Part shown: piece by piece, positions 25,139-34,190 of the stretch | Layout of the letters: every line of letters starts with the position of its first letter | Numbering within the stretch: position 1 is the first letter of the stretch | Assembly (NCBI GenBank): GCA_905213265.1 | Contig: CAJMHR010000007.1 | Span: forward strand, 1 to 64,000 | DNA from: an uncultured Collinsella sp. | Lineage (GTDB): Bacteria > Actinomycetota > Coriobacteriia > Coriobacteriales > Coriobacteriaceae | DNA length: 64,000 nt | Direction of reading: 5' to 3' | Notes under the pieces: model-generated | Told to the model about the DNA's origin: nothing | The model's input: the letters and a program-made list of their open reading frames with translations, nothing else | The model's database searches: none | Made by a program: the position numbers and the translations under genes

Positions 25139-26068
25139 ATGAAAATTCCCGTAGATAAGCTGACCCGCGCTTTTAAGATGGGCGCGTCCGTTAAGAAGGA
25201 TTCCGATACGCCGGTGCGCGTCTCGGTCTATCTGGATTCGTCCGCCTCGCGCTTTCTGGCCGAGACGGTGCGTGACGCCTTTGTGCCGCAGACGACCTCG
25301 GGCATTGTGCGCGTCGAGCGTCTGGGGGAGGAGCGAATTGCTCCAAAGACCGATACCGATGTGGTGCTGGTGCTCTCGTGTGGTTCCGACCGCTTGGAGA
25401 GTGCCGTGCAGGAGCTCGTGATCGCCGGCGCGCCCGTGTGCGTGCTTGCCGAGTCTGCTGTGGAGGTGCCGTTTATCGAGGAGTCCACGCCCATGCTCGG
25501 TGTGGTGGCGGCAACCGATAAGACGTATCTGCTCGAGACGCTTGCCCGCTGGATTCTCGATCGCACCGACAAGGAAACGGCTTTTGCGGCGAACTTTGCC
25601 TTCATGCGCATCGCGGCGGCCAATCGTATCATCACCTCGTGTGCGCTCACCAATATGGCGACCGGGGCTTTGGTGTTTTTGCCGGGCACCGATTATCCCG
25701 TTATGGCGCTGGCGCAGGTGGGCATGCTCTTTGAGCTCGCTGCCGTCTTTGGACGCGGCATTAAGCCTGAGCGCGGCTACGAGGTCGCGGGCGTGCTTGC
25801 CGGCGGTCTTGTGATCCGCGCGGTCACCCGCGCGCTCGTCAAGCAGACGCCGCATATTGGGTTTGCCGTCAAGGCGCTCGCTGCTGCCGCGGGCACCCAT
25901 GGCATGGGCCGTGCGCTCGTTTCGCTCTACGAGCGCGATGTCGACTACAGCCGTGCTAACGAGGTGGTCACTGCCACGTTTTCCCGCGTTCGCGATCTGG
26001 TGACTGCGGTCGCGGGCGCTACCCGTCCTATGGCGTCCTATCAGGACGCATCAGATCTCGCTGCTTAG
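25139..26068 (+). CDS. DUF697/YcjF-like protein in the rod operon
   Basis: 309 residues, function unknown. Residues ~30-140 form an alpha/beta region reminiscent of a Rossmann-like fold (VVLVLSCGSDRLESAV, APVCVLAESA) with no P-loop. Residues ~160-280 look like a DUF697 membrane-associated domain (ALVFLPGTDYPVMALAQVGMLFELAAVFG), quoted in part, with hydrophobic helices. It starts 18 bases after rodA and ends 10 bases before a radical SAM gene, so it is co-transcribed with wall-elongation genes. DUF697 assignment is from memory of the family pattern. Confidence 0.75.
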   Translation: MKIPVDKLTRAFKMGASVKKDSDTPVRVSVYLDSSASRFLAETVRDAFVPQTTSGIVRVERLGEERIAPKTDTDVVLVLSCGSDRLESAVQELVIAGAPVCVLAESAVEVPFIEESTPMLGVVAATDKTYLLETLARWILDRTDKETAFAANFAFMRIAAANRIITSCALTNMATGALVFLPGTDYPVMALAQVGMLFELAAVFGRGIKPERGYEVAGVLAGGLVIRAVTRALVKQTPHIGFAVKALAAAAGTHGMGRALVSLYERDVDYSRANEVVTATFSRVRDLVTAVAGATRPMASYQDASDLAA

Positions 26069-26078
26069 GGGTTTTCCG

Positions 26079-27956
26079 TTGCGCGTTGCATACCAAGACT
26101 GTTTTCATTTAATTGAGCCGTTGCTCGCCAAGGTCGAGAAGCCGAGTCGCTATATCGATCACGAGTGGGGCACGCTTTCCAAGGCCGATGCCGACTACCG
26201 TTGCTGCCTGATCTACCCGGATGTGTACGAGGTCGGTCTGCCCAACCAGGGCATCGCCATCCTCTACAACATCCTTAACCAGGCCGAGGGCATCTCCTGC
26301 GAGCGCGGCTATGTGCCGTGGCCCGATATGGGTGACGCCATGCGCGAGGCAGGCATTCCGCTGCTGTCGCTCGAGGGTGCAGCGCCGGTCGCTTCGTTTG
26401 ATATCGTCGGCCTGCATGTGCCGCACGAGATGGCGGTGACGAACTTCCTCGAGGCACTCGACCTCGCTGGTATTCCGCTGTTAGCGGCTGACCGCACCGA
26501 GGACGACTCCATTATCATCGCCGGCGGCCCCTCGGTGTACAACCCCGAGCCGTACGCGGCCTTCTTCGATGTTATCCTCATCGGCGAGGGCGAGGAATCG
26601 CTGCTCGAGACCTGCCAGTTGCATCGCCGTCTGCGTGACGAAGGAGTCCCGCGCGCGCAGATTGTCGAGCAGCTTGCATCCATTGCCGGCAACTACGTGC
26701 CGTCGCTCTATGAGGTTTGTCACGACGAGCCCTGCTCGCCGCATGGCTACACCGTGCCGCGTGAGGGCAAGGATGCGCCGACCGTGGTCTACAAGCGCGT
26801 CGTCGTGGATTTCGGCGCCACGAATCCGCTGTCGCAGTCGTGCGTGCCCTATGCGCAGCTGGTCCACGACCGCCTGTCTATCGAGATCCTGCGCGGCTGC
26901 GCCCGCGGCTGTCGTTTTTGCCAGGCCGGCATGACGTATCGCCCGGTGCGTGAGCGCTCGGCCGACCAGATCGTCTCGTCGGTGATTCAGGGTCTGGAAA
27001 AGACCGGCTATGACGAGGTGTCGCTGACCTCGCTCTCCACGACCGACCACTCCTGCATTCGCGATGTGCTCGGCAGGCTCAACCATCGCCTGGAGGATAC
27101 GGGTATTCGCGTGTCTATTCCGTCGCAGCGCCTGGATTCGTTTGGCGTGGATATGGCCGAGTCGGTCGCCGGCGAAAAGAAGGGCGGCCTGACGTTCGCG
27201 CCCGAGGCCGGCAGCCAGCGCATGCGCGACATCATTAACAAGAACGTGACCGAGGAGGACCTGGACCGTGCGGCCAAGGCGGCCTTCGAGGCCGGTTGGA
27301 ACCGCATGAAGCTCTACTTTATGATGGGCCTTCCCGGCGAGCGCGACGAGGACATCGTGGCCATCGCCAATCTGGCCGATCACGTGCTGGAGCTCGGTCG
27401 TTCCGTGGTGCCCAAGGCTCGTCGCGGCTCGATCTCGGTGTCGATCTCGGTTTCGGTCTTTATCCCCAAGGCTGCCACGCCGTTCCAGTGGTGCCCGCAG
27501 CTCGACTACGACGACGTCAAGCGTCGCCAGAAGCTGCTCATCACGAGCGTTCGCAACCGTGCCGTCCGCGTTCATTACCACGATGCCGAGACCTCGCTCA
27601 TCGAGGCTGCGCTGTCCCGCGCCGGTCGTGACATGACGCCCGTCATCATCGACGCTTGGCGCTCGGGCTCTCGCTTTGACGCCTGGGTAGAGCATTTCTC
27701 GCTCGATAACTGGAAGGAAGCTGCTGCCAAAAACGGCATCGACCTCAATGAGCTCGTGCACCTGCCCTACGAGTTAGACTGGCGCCTGCCGTGGGAGCAC
27801 GTGAGCCCCGGCTGCACGCGCGGCTTCCTCGAGCGCGAGTACCGTCGCTCGCTCGAGGGCGTCACGACTCCCGACTGCACCCGCACGTCATGCACCGGCT
27901 GCGGGATCTGCCCTACGCTCCACGCCAAGAATGTATTGATGGGTGATCGCGCATGA
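26079..27956 (+). CDS. B12-binding-like/radical SAM protein (TIGR03960 type)
   Basis: 625 residues. The N-terminal part has the B12-binding-like alpha/beta segment (YPDVYEVGLPNQG, GEGEESLLETC). The radical SAM cluster motif is CARGCRFC at about residues 274-281. The C-terminal part has a Cys-rich patch (CTRTSCTGCGIC) that could bind a further Fe-S cluster. TIGR03960 proteins are usually followed by a DUF2344 (TIGR03936) gene, as here. Exact reaction is unknown; closeness to rplU-rpmA hints at RNA or ribosome modification. The start is TTG after AGGGG. Confidence 0.88.
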   Translation: MRVAYQDCFHLIEPLLAKVEKPSRYIDHEWGTLSKADADYRCCLIYPDVYEVGLPNQGIAILYNILNQAEGISCERGYVPWPDMGDAMREAGIPLLSLEGAAPVASFDIVGLHVPHEMAVTNFLEALDLAGIPLLAADRTEDDSIIIAGGPSVYNPEPYAAFFDVILIGEGEESLLETCQLHRRLRDEGVPRAQIVEQLASIAGNYVPSLYEVCHDEPCSPHGYTVPREGKDAPTVVYKRVVVDFGATNPLSQSCVPYAQLVHDRLSIEILRGCARGCRFCQAGMTYRPVRERSADQIVSSVIQGLEKTGYDEVSLTSLSTTDHSCIRDVLGRLNHRLEDTGIRVSIPSQRLDSFGVDMAESVAGEKKGGLTFAPEAGSQRMRDIINKNVTEEDLDRAAKAAFEAGWNRMKLYFMMGLPGERDEDIVAIANLADHVLELGRSVVPKARRGSISVSISVSVFIPKAATPFQWCPQLDYDDVKRRQKLLITSVRNRAVRVHYHDAETSLIEAALSRAGRDMTPVIIDAWRSGSRFDAWVEHFSLDNWKEAAAKNGIDLNELVHLPYELDWRLPWEHVSPGCTRGFLEREYRRSLEGVTTPDCTRTSCTGCGICPTLHAKNVLMGDRA

Positions 27957-28765
27957 GTGAGCGCCTGACCGACAACCCCTCGCTCTTTAGACTTCGTGTT
28001 CGCTATGGCAAGCGCGATCGCCTTAAGTACCTGGGCCATCTCGAAGTAATCCATACCATTGAGCGCATCGTGCGCCGTGCGGGACTTCCCTATGCCGTCA
28101 CGCAGGGCTTCTCTCCGCACATGCGCGTGGGCTTTTCTTCGGCGCTACCGGTGGGTACGTCGTCGACCTGCGAGTGGTATGACCTGTTTATGACCGAGTT
28201 CGTGGCGCTCGACGAGGCGTTTGGGCGCCTGGCTGCGGCGTCTCCGGCCGATCTGGCGCCCATCGAGGCGGCGTACATCGACGTGCGCACGCCGGCGTTG
28301 ACGGCGCAGCTCACGCGCCTGTCGTATCGCATCGACCTGCACTTGGATCCCGAGGCGCCCGTAAGCGCCGACGAGGTGCGTCGTGCGATCGACACGCTGC
28401 GCGCGGACCATGGCATCGACTACGCGCGCGGAAAAAAGAGCAAGCGCTTGGATTTGGATCACACGCTCGTGGGCTATGAGCTCACGGCGGGGGAGCGCCC
28501 GGACCATTTGGTGCTCATGCTCGACACCCATGCCGACAACGAGGGCTCCATGCGTCCGGAAATTTTGCTTTCTGCTGCTGATGTTTTGTTGCAGGGCTTG
28601 ACCCCGGGCGTGGATGCACCTATTGTTTCCACCGGTATGCAAGACCTCGTGACCATCTGCTCCTACGATGTCGAGCGTCAGAATCAAGCATGCGAGGACG
28701 ACGAGGGCCGACTCGTCAGCCCCATACCTGTGCGAACTTGTGGATTTGCTCCACATACTCGTTGA
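27953..28765 (+). CDS. DUF2344 (TIGR03936) partner protein
   Basis: 270 residues of the family that always accompanies the radical SAM protein upstream. Its ATG overlaps the upstream stop (ATGA). The N terminus carries the family start (FRLRVRYGKRDRLKYLGHLE) and the segment PHMRVGFSSALPVGTSS. No catalytic motif is recognised. It probably forms a complex or RNA-binding partner with the radical SAM enzyme. The rplU promoter overlaps its 3' end. Confidence 0.88.
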   Translation: MSERLTDNPSLFRLRVRYGKRDRLKYLGHLEVIHTIERIVRRAGLPYAVTQGFSPHMRVGFSSALPVGTSSTCEWYDLFMTEFVALDEAFGRLAAASPADLAPIEAAYIDVRTPALTAQLTRLSYRIDLHLDPEAPVSADEVRRAIDTLRADHGIDYARGKKSKRLDLDHTLVGYELTAGERPDHLVLMLDTHADNEGSMRPEILLSAADVLLQGLTPGVDAPIVSTGMQDLVTICSYDVERQNQACEDDEGRLVSPIPVRTCGFAPHTR

Positions 28766-28790
28766 CGGGGTTATTTTCGCCTGCTACTAT
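28762..28790 (+). promoter_or_regulatory. Promoter of rplU-rpmA
   Basis: TTGACG (28762-28767), 17-base spacer, TACTAT (28785-28790), some 40 bases before rplU. It overlaps the last codon of the DUF2344 gene. Confidence 0.7.
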
Positions 28791-28832
28791 ATTCGACTGT
28801 TGCACTAACTGATGCATGAAGGGCAAGTAAAC

Positions 28833-29207
28833 ATGTACGCAATCGTTAACACGGGCGGCAAGCAGTACAAGGTCGCCACCGACGATGTCATCACCGTCGA
28901 GAAGATCGAGGGCAATGAGGGCGACAAGGTCACCCTGCCGGTTATCTTCCTCAACGATGGTAAGAAGATCGTCACCGATCCCGACAAGCTGGCCAAGGCC
29001 AAGGTTACCGCTCAGATCGTTGAGCAGTTCAAGGGCGAGAAGCAGCTGGTCTTCAAGTTCCACAAGCGTAAGCGCTATCGTCGTCTGAAGGGTCACCGTC
29101 AGCAGCTCACCAAGCTGAAGATCGTGAAGGTCCAGGCTACCTCCCGCGCCAAGAAGGCTGTCAAGGCAGAGGCTGAGGCTGTTGCCGAGGCTCCCGTCGC
29201 CGAGTAG
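28833..29207 (+). CDS. rplU: Ribosomal protein bL21
   Basis: 124 residues. It starts with the family signature MYAIVNTGGKQYKV, so ATG 28833 was chosen over 28812; AAGGG lies upstream. KFHKRKRYRRLKGHRQ is the rRNA-binding patch. The last ~20 residues are an Ala/Glu extension (KAEAEAVAEAPVAE) beyond the usual ~103 residues. It is followed by rpmA 33 bases on. Confidence 0.97.
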   Translation: MYAIVNTGGKQYKVATDDVITVEKIEGNEGDKVTLPVIFLNDGKKIVTDPDKLAKAKVTAQIVEQFKGEKQLVFKFHKRKRYRRLKGHRQQLTKLKIVKVQATSRAKKAVKAEAEAVAEAPVAE

Positions 29208-29240
29208 ATTACACTCGTAACGAAAGAGTAGGTATACACA

Positions 29241-29498
29241 ATGGCACACAAAAAAGGACTCGGTTCCTCCCGTAATGGCCGTGACTCCCGCGGTCAGCGC
29301 CTTGGCACGAAGCGCTATGCCGGCCAGACGGTAACCACGGGCACGATTCTCGTCCGTCAGCACGGCACGCACATCCACCCGGGTGAGAACGTTGGCCGTG
29401 GTAAGGACGACACGCTGTTCGCGCTGGTCGACGGTACCGTTGAGTTCCACAAGGGTATCAAGCACAGGGTCAGCGTACGCCCGCTCGCGAACGCGTAA
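29241..29498 (+). CDS. rpmA: Ribosomal protein bL27
   Basis: 85 residues with the standard start AHKKGLGSSRNGRDS and GRGKDDTLFAL. There is no cleaved N-terminal extension of the Firmicutes kind. It lies between rplU and obg, the usual order. A terminator follows. Confidence 0.97.
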   Translation: MAHKKGLGSSRNGRDSRGQRLGTKRYAGQTVTTGTILVRQHGTHIHPGENVGRGKDDTLFALVDGTVEFHKGIKHRVSVRPLANA

Positions 29499-29521
29499 TT
29501 CACCCTTCATAGAGCACATAT

Positions 29522-29567
29522 GTGGGAGGCACTTGAGTTTTAGGATTCAAGGGTCTCCCTCTTTTTT
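29522..29567 (+). terminator. Intrinsic terminator after rpmA
   Basis: GGGAGG-CACTTGAG pairs imperfectly with TTCAAGGGTCTCCC and is followed by CTTTTTT. It separates rplU-rpmA from obg, probably with partial read-through. Confidence 0.7.
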
Positions 29568-29583
29568 GTAGGAGGCGATTCTG

Positions 29584-31050
29584 TTGTCACAGTTCACCGA
29601 TATCAGCCGCATTAACGTGTGCGGCGGCGACGGCGGAGCCGGATGCATGTCGTTTAGGCGCGAGGCATTTGTCCCCAAGGGCGGCCCCGATGGCGGCGAC
29701 GGCGGTCGTGGCGGCAATGTCGTCATCCAGGCCGATGCTCAGCTGTCTTCGCTGATCGATTACCGCTTTAAGCATCACTTCCGCGCCGAGCGCGGCACGC
29801 ACGGGCAGGGTGCCCGTCGTAACGGTAAGAGCGGCGAGGACCTGATTCTCAAGGTCCCTATGGGTACCGTGGTGCGCGAGCTCGATCCCGAGACGCAGAC
29901 CCCGATGTTCGAGATTGCCGACCTGGTGCACGACGGCGAGCGCGTCGTCGTGGCGCCCGGCGGTGCCGGCGGCCTGGGCAACACGCACTTTGTGACGTCG
30001 GTGCGCCGCGCGCCCGCGTTCGCTCAGCTGGGCGAACCGGCCGAGGAGCACTGGATTGAGCTCGAGATGAAGCTTATGGCCGATGCCGCGCTCGTGGGCT
30101 TTCCCTCGGTTGGTAAGTCATCGCTCATCGCGCGCATGAGTGCCGCCCGTCCCAAGATCGCTGACTACCCGTTTACCACGCTCGTGCCGAACCTCGGCAT
30201 GGTGCGTGCCGGCGAATATTCTTACGTCGTTGCCGACGTCCCCGGTCTTATTGAGGGCGCGAGCGAGGGCAAGGGCCTGGGTCACCAGTTCCTGCGCCAC
30301 ATTGAGCGTACGGCCCTGATCATGCACGTCGTTGACATGACGGGTGGTTTTGAGGATCGCGATCCGGTTGAGGACTATCGCATCATCAACCGCGAGCTCG
30401 AGCAGTATGGCGCTGAGCTTTCTGAGCGTCCGCAGATCGTCGTTGCCAACAAGTGCGACGCGCCGGGCACGGCCGACAAGATTGCCGACCTCAAGCGTGC
30501 AGCGCTCGACGACGGCCATATGTTCTTTGCCGTGTCCGCCGTGACGGGTGCCGGTCTCAACACGCTGATGCTTGCCGTGGGCGAGCAGGTGGCTAAGCTG
30601 CGCGCCGAGTTGGCTGTCTCGGATGAGCCGGTCGTTCTGCGCGACGATGAGTGGGAGCGCCGTCGCCTGCAGCGTGAGAAGCGTTTCCGCATTGTCCAGG
30701 AAGAGCCCGGTGCCTTCCGCGTGGTCGGTCGTGCCATCGAGCGCATGGTCATCCAGACCGACTGGGAAAATGAGGAAGCCGTCATTTACCTGCAGCATAA
30801 GTTTGCGCGTATGGGTGTTGACGACGCGCTCGAGAAGGCCGGTTGCCGTGCGGGCGACGAGGTCCGCATTTGCCAGCGCGCCTTTGACTTTGAGGGCGCC
30901 GAAGACTTCTCGGAGTACGAGGAGCTCGAGGATGCTGGCGAGGACGTTGCCGTTGAGGCCATTGACGTGACCGATGCTTCGGATGAGGGCGTCGAGATTG
31001 TCGATGCGGTGGATGCCGCGGACGATGCCGAGACCTCGGAGGGCGAGTAG
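29584..31050 (+). CDS. obgE: GTPase Obg/CgtA
   Basis: 488 residues. The glycine-rich Obg fold is at the N terminus (GGDGGAGCMSFRRE, GGPDGGDGGRGGNV). The G domain has Walker A GFPSVGKSS at about 172-180, switch DYPFTT, DVPGLIEGAS and NKCD. An OCT domain (FRIVQEEPGAFRVVGRAIERM) follows at about 360-440. The final ~55 residues are a strongly acidic tail. It acts in 50S maturation and stress response. Start TTG after GGAGG. Confidence 0.96.
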   Translation: MSQFTDISRINVCGGDGGAGCMSFRREAFVPKGGPDGGDGGRGGNVVIQADAQLSSLIDYRFKHHFRAERGTHGQGARRNGKSGEDLILKVPMGTVVRELDPETQTPMFEIADLVHDGERVVVAPGGAGGLGNTHFVTSVRRAPAFAQLGEPAEEHWIELEMKLMADAALVGFPSVGKSSLIARMSAARPKIADYPFTTLVPNLGMVRAGEYSYVVADVPGLIEGASEGKGLGHQFLRHIERTALIMHVVDMTGGFEDRDPVEDYRIINRELEQYGAELSERPQIVVANKCDAPGTADKIADLKRAALDDGHMFFAVSAVTGAGLNTLMLAVGEQVAKLRAELAVSDEPVVLRDDEWERRRLQREKRFRIVQEEPGAFRVVGRAIERMVIQTDWENEEAVIYLQHKFARMGVDDALEKAGCRAGDEVRICQRAFDFEGAEDFSEYEELEDAGEDVAVEAIDVTDASDEGVEIVDAVDAADDAETSEGE

Positions 31051-31053
31051 GCC

Positions 31054-31731
31054 ATGTCGCTGCGCGGTGGAATCGGTCTGCCCGAGCTTCCTCTTGAGGA
31101 CGGGCAGGAGTTTAGGCTCGGCATTATGGGTGGCACCTTTGATCCCATCCATTACGGGCACCTGGTGACCGCCGAGCAGGCGCGCGAGTCGCTCGACTTG
31201 GACGCTGTGCTCTTTATGCCGGCGGGCTCTCCTGCCTTTAAGCTTGACAAGCCGGTGACGCCTGCCGAGGACCGTTATGCCATGACGGTCCTCGCCACCG
31301 CCGCGAACCCGGCCTTTTTGGCGAGCCGGTTCGAGATCGACCGTCCAGGCGTAACCTATACGGCCGATACGCTTCATGCCCTTCGCGACTTTTACCCGCC
31401 GCAGGTAAAGCTCTACTTTATTACGGGCGCCGACGCGATTATCGATATTGTGACCTGGCATGATGCCGAACGAATCGCTGAGCTTGCTACCTTTATTGCG
31501 GCGACACGACCGGGCTTTGATATCGATACGGCGCGTGCCCGAATCAAAGAGTCGGGGCTGCCGTTCGACGTGCGCTATATTCAGATTCCGGCGCTGGCGA
31601 TCAGCTCGACGAACATTCGTAAGCGAGTTGCCCGCGGTATGAGCGTGCGCTATCTTACGAGCGAGTCCGTGCTCGGCTACATTCGCAAACGCAGGCTATA
31701 TGCCGATTTGGGCCAAGAAGATTTTGAGTGA
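31054..31731 (+). CDS. nadD: Nicotinate-nucleotide adenylyltransferase
   Basis: 225 residues. It makes deamido-NAD from nicotinate mononucleotide. The nucleotidyl-transfer motif is GGTFDPIHYGHLV near residue 26, and ISSTNIRKRVARG (the ISSTxxR motif) is at the C-terminal end. A ~20-residue lead precedes the core; an internal start may be used. It starts three bases after obg and is followed by yqeK, the normal order. Confidence 0.95.
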   Translation: MSLRGGIGLPELPLEDGQEFRLGIMGGTFDPIHYGHLVTAEQARESLDLDAVLFMPAGSPAFKLDKPVTPAEDRYAMTVLATAANPAFLASRFEIDRPGVTYTADTLHALRDFYPPQVKLYFITGADAIIDIVTWHDAERIAELATFIAATRPGFDIDTARARIKESGLPFDVRYIQIPALAISSTNIRKRVARGMSVRYLTSESVLGYIRKRRLYADLGQEDFE

Positions 31732-31743
31732 TGGGGGTCTACG

Positions 31744-32352
31744 TTGTCGGTAGAGGATCAGTTTGAGGGCGATGAACGCGCGCTGCTCAAGCGCATTCAA
31801 GAGCTGCTCGATGTTCGCATGAAGGATAAGCGCAAGCGCTATGTGCATTCGCTGGGTGTTGCCGAGACCGCACTTCATCTGGCCGAGGTCTACGGCGTTG
31901 ACCGCTTTGATGCCGCTGCTGCCGGTCTGATCCATGACTGGGACAAAGTGCTCTCCGACGACGAGCTGGTTACGCGCGCTCTGCATTACGGCATTAAGAT
32001 TGCCGGCTCTCCGTCTGCCGCGACGCCGCTTTTGCATGGCCCGGTTGCCGCCTATGAGCTTCCGCAGCTTTTTCCCGAGCTGTCGCCGGCGGTCTTTCAG
32101 GCTGTCGACCGTCACACCGTGGGCGCTTGCGACATGACGCCGCTCGATATGGTGGTCTTTGTGGCCGATGCTATCGAACCCAACCGCCACGGCGATTATG
32201 CCCATGCGCTGCGCAAGATGGTGGGGAAGTCCTCGCTCGACGAGTTGTTCTTCTCCTGTTTTGCGCAGGGTCTGGTCTATGTGATCCAGTCCGGGCGTTA
32301 TCTTTATCCCACGGCTATTATGATTTACAACCATTACGCCCAGCTGCGCTAG
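31744..32352 (+). CDS. yqeK: HD-domain YqeK-type Ap4A hydrolase
   Basis: 202 residues. HD phosphohydrolase motifs: RYVHSLGVAETA and the metal-binding GLIHDWDK, then HGPVAAYE and DRHTVGACDMTPLD, followed by VFVADAIEPNR. Members cleave diadenosine tetraphosphate to ADP. It uses a TTG start 12 bases after nadD. The nadD-yqeK-rsfS set is conserved in Gram-positives. Confidence 0.92.
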   Translation: MSVEDQFEGDERALLKRIQELLDVRMKDKRKRYVHSLGVAETALHLAEVYGVDRFDAAAAGLIHDWDKVLSDDELVTRALHYGIKIAGSPSAATPLLHGPVAAYELPQLFPELSPAVFQAVDRHTVGACDMTPLDMVVFVADAIEPNRHGDYAHALRKMVGKSSLDELFFSCFAQGLVYVIQSGRYLYPTAIMIYNHYAQLR

Positions 32353-32379
32353 CTTGGGCTGTCTAGAAAGAGGTATTCC

Positions 32380-32835
32380 ATGGCCGATGAGACCATGACC
32401 GACGATCAGATTCTTGAAGGTGTGGAGCACAAGAGTTTTGTTGCCACGTCCGACCGCACCGCTGCCTCGCTGTCCGCGAGCGGTGTTGCCGCCGAGGATG
32501 TCGCCCGCGCCGCCGCGCAGGCCGCCTACGACAAGAAGGGCGAGGACGTTCAGGTGCTCGACCTGACCGAGCTTTCCGACGTATGCGACTACTTTGTGCT
32601 TGCCACCGGTACCAACAACCGCCAGGTCGATTCTATCGTCGACGAGATCGAGGAGAAGGTCGCCGAGGCTTGCGGCGAGCATCCGTTCTCCATCGAGGGC
32701 CGCGAGCAGAAGACCTGGATGCTCATGGACTACGGTTCGGTTGTCGTCCACGTCTTCACTCCTGAAGCCCGCGACTTCTACCGCCTAGAAAAGCTCTGGG
32801 GCGACGCCCCCCAGCTCCCCCTCAACCTCCTCTAG
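32380..32835 (+). CDS. rsfS: Ribosomal silencing factor RsfS
   Basis: 151 residues. It binds bL14 and blocks subunit joining when nutrients are low. The core shows KKGEDVQVLDLTELS, DYFVLATGTNNRQV and WMLMDYGSVVVHVF, then RDFYRLEKLWGDAP. About 40 N-terminal residues precede the core. A REP-like repeat arm starts at the stop codon. Confidence 0.95.
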   Translation: MADETMTDDQILEGVEHKSFVATSDRTAASLSASGVAAEDVARAAAQAAYDKKGEDVQVLDLTELSDVCDYFVLATGTNNRQVDSIVDEIEEKVAEACGEHPFSIEGREQKTWMLMDYGSVVVHVFTPEARDFYRLEKLWGDAPQLPLNLL

Positions 32836-32864
32836 TAGCTCATTTGAGACGAGGTTAGCTACCC
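32835..32864. repeat. REP-like arm, related to the 7117-7241 element
   Basis: This 30-bp segment reads GTAGCT...AGCTACCC and matches the 36-bp arm (ATTTG-GACG-GG-TTAGCTACCC) with a few changes and a short deletion. Its ends are self-complementary (GTAGCT/AGCTAC). It begins on the last base of the rsfS stop codon. Confidence 0.55.
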
Positions 32865-32875
32865 TCACGCATATC

Positions 32876-32918
32876 GCCGGGCAGGTGCGGTTTTCCGCAC
32901 CTGCCCGGCTTTCTTTTT
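32876..32918. terminator. Strong terminator between rsfS and dinB
   Basis: A perfect 15-bp stem GCCGGGCAGGTGCGG with its complement around TTTT (loop 32891-32894), followed by TTCTTTTT. It serves rsfS and lies close to the convergent dinB end. Confidence 0.92.
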
Positions 32919-32930
32919 GCCCAAAGGCGG

Positions 32931-34184
32931 TTAATCGTTGAAGCGGGATTGGCGGCCGAAGGAAAGGGCGGTGTCGCCGAATTTGTCTCGGACGGCGTCG
33001 ATGGCGACGGAGAGGTCGCGGCGGTCGCTGGATTGGGCTCCGCGGTCATCGATCTCGCAGAACAGGTCAGTCTGGATGCCGCCTTGGTGGTCGAAGTCGC
33101 TCATGCCGATGCCCGCTAAGCGAACATGCATGCCATCCTGCCAGATGTTGTCGAGCAGTTCGAGTGCAACCGCCACGAAGATGTTCTCATCGTCGGTCGG
33201 ATGAGGCAGCCGGCGCTGTGCCGTACGCCCGCTGCCATACGAATACTTAAGCTTGAGCGTTACCGTGGCACCCGTCAGCCCCTGACGGCGCAGGCGGCGT
33301 CCCACTGACTCTCCCAACAGCGCAATCGCCGCCTCAATATCCCCACGCTCAGTTAAATCTTTAGCAAAGGTGCGTTCATTGCTGACCGACTTGACCTCGC
33401 GCTCTTCATCGAGGCTCGTGACTTCGGAGATTTCGAGTCCCAGCGCACGCTGGCGCATGCGTTCGCCGTTCACGCCAAAAATGGCAGCCAGCGTGGACTC
33501 CGGCGCACGCGAAAGCTCGCCGAGGGTGTAGATGCGCATGCGGCGCAGTCGCTCCTCGGCCGAGCGCCCGATGCCGCTCATGGCAGATACCGGCAACGCG
33601 GCCAAAAAGCGCTGCTCGGTTCCGGGGCGCACGATGGTCAGCCCAAACGGCTTATCCCGCTCGCTTGCGATCTTTGCGACCGTCTTGTTGCAGCCCACGC
33701 CAATGGAACAGGTCACTCCCAGCCCTGCCACGCGGTCGCTTATACGCCGCGCAACCAGCAACGGGTCTTCGGGCGCAAAGCGGCCCGGTGTGATATCGAT
33801 AAAGGCTTCGTCGATGGATACGCGCTCCACGCGCGGCGTCTCCTCGGCAAGAATCGCCATGACCTGCGCGCTCACCTCACGATAGCGATCAAAATGCCCA
33901 TGCGTCCAAATGGCCTGCGGGCACAGGCGCCTTGCCTCGGCCGAGGGCATGGCAGAGTGCACGCCAAAGCGACGTGCCTCATACGAACACGTGGACACGA
34001 CGCCACGCGAATCGGCGTCTCCGCCCACGATGAGCGGCTTTCCTCGCCATTCGGGATGATCGAGCATTTCCACGCTCGCAAAAAACGCATCGAGGTCCAT
34101 GAGTCCCACCGCCGGACCCGTCCAGGGAGGCGGCGTGACGCCCATGGCATCCTCATAACCGTATGTATGTTCGCGTCTTTCCAT
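32931..34184 (-). CDS. dinB: DNA polymerase IV (Y family)
   Basis: 417 residues. Translesion polymerase with catalytic MDLDAFFASVE near residue 29 and SIDEAFIDIT near 122, then the helix-hairpin-helix region (MSGIGRSAEERLRRM) and the little-finger domain. The C-terminal end lacks an obvious beta-clamp pentapeptide of the classic QLxLF type. No ribosome site precedes the ATG; a TATACT box at 34191-34196 ends six bases before it, so the transcript may be leaderless. Confidence 0.94.
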   Translation of the reverse strand: MERREHTYGYEDAMGVTPPPWTGPAVGLMDLDAFFASVEMLDHPEWRGKPLIVGGDADSRGVVSTCSYEARRFGVHSAMPSAEARRLCPQAIWTHGHFDRYREVSAQVMAILAEETPRVERVSIDEAFIDITPGRFAPEDPLLVARRISDRVAGLGVTCSIGVGCNKTVAKIASERDKPFGLTIVRPGTEQRFLAALPVSAMSGIGRSAEERLRRMRIYTLGELSRAPESTLAAIFGVNGERMRQRALGLEISEVTSLDEEREVKSVSNERTFAKDLTERGDIEAAIALLGESVGRRLRRQGLTGATVTLKLKYSYGSGRTAQRRLPHPTDDENIFVAVALELLDNIWQDGMHVRLAGIGMSDFDHQGGIQTDLFCEIDDRGAQSSDRRDLSVAIDAVRDKFGDTALSFGRQSRFND

Positions 34185-34190
34185 GTCATG

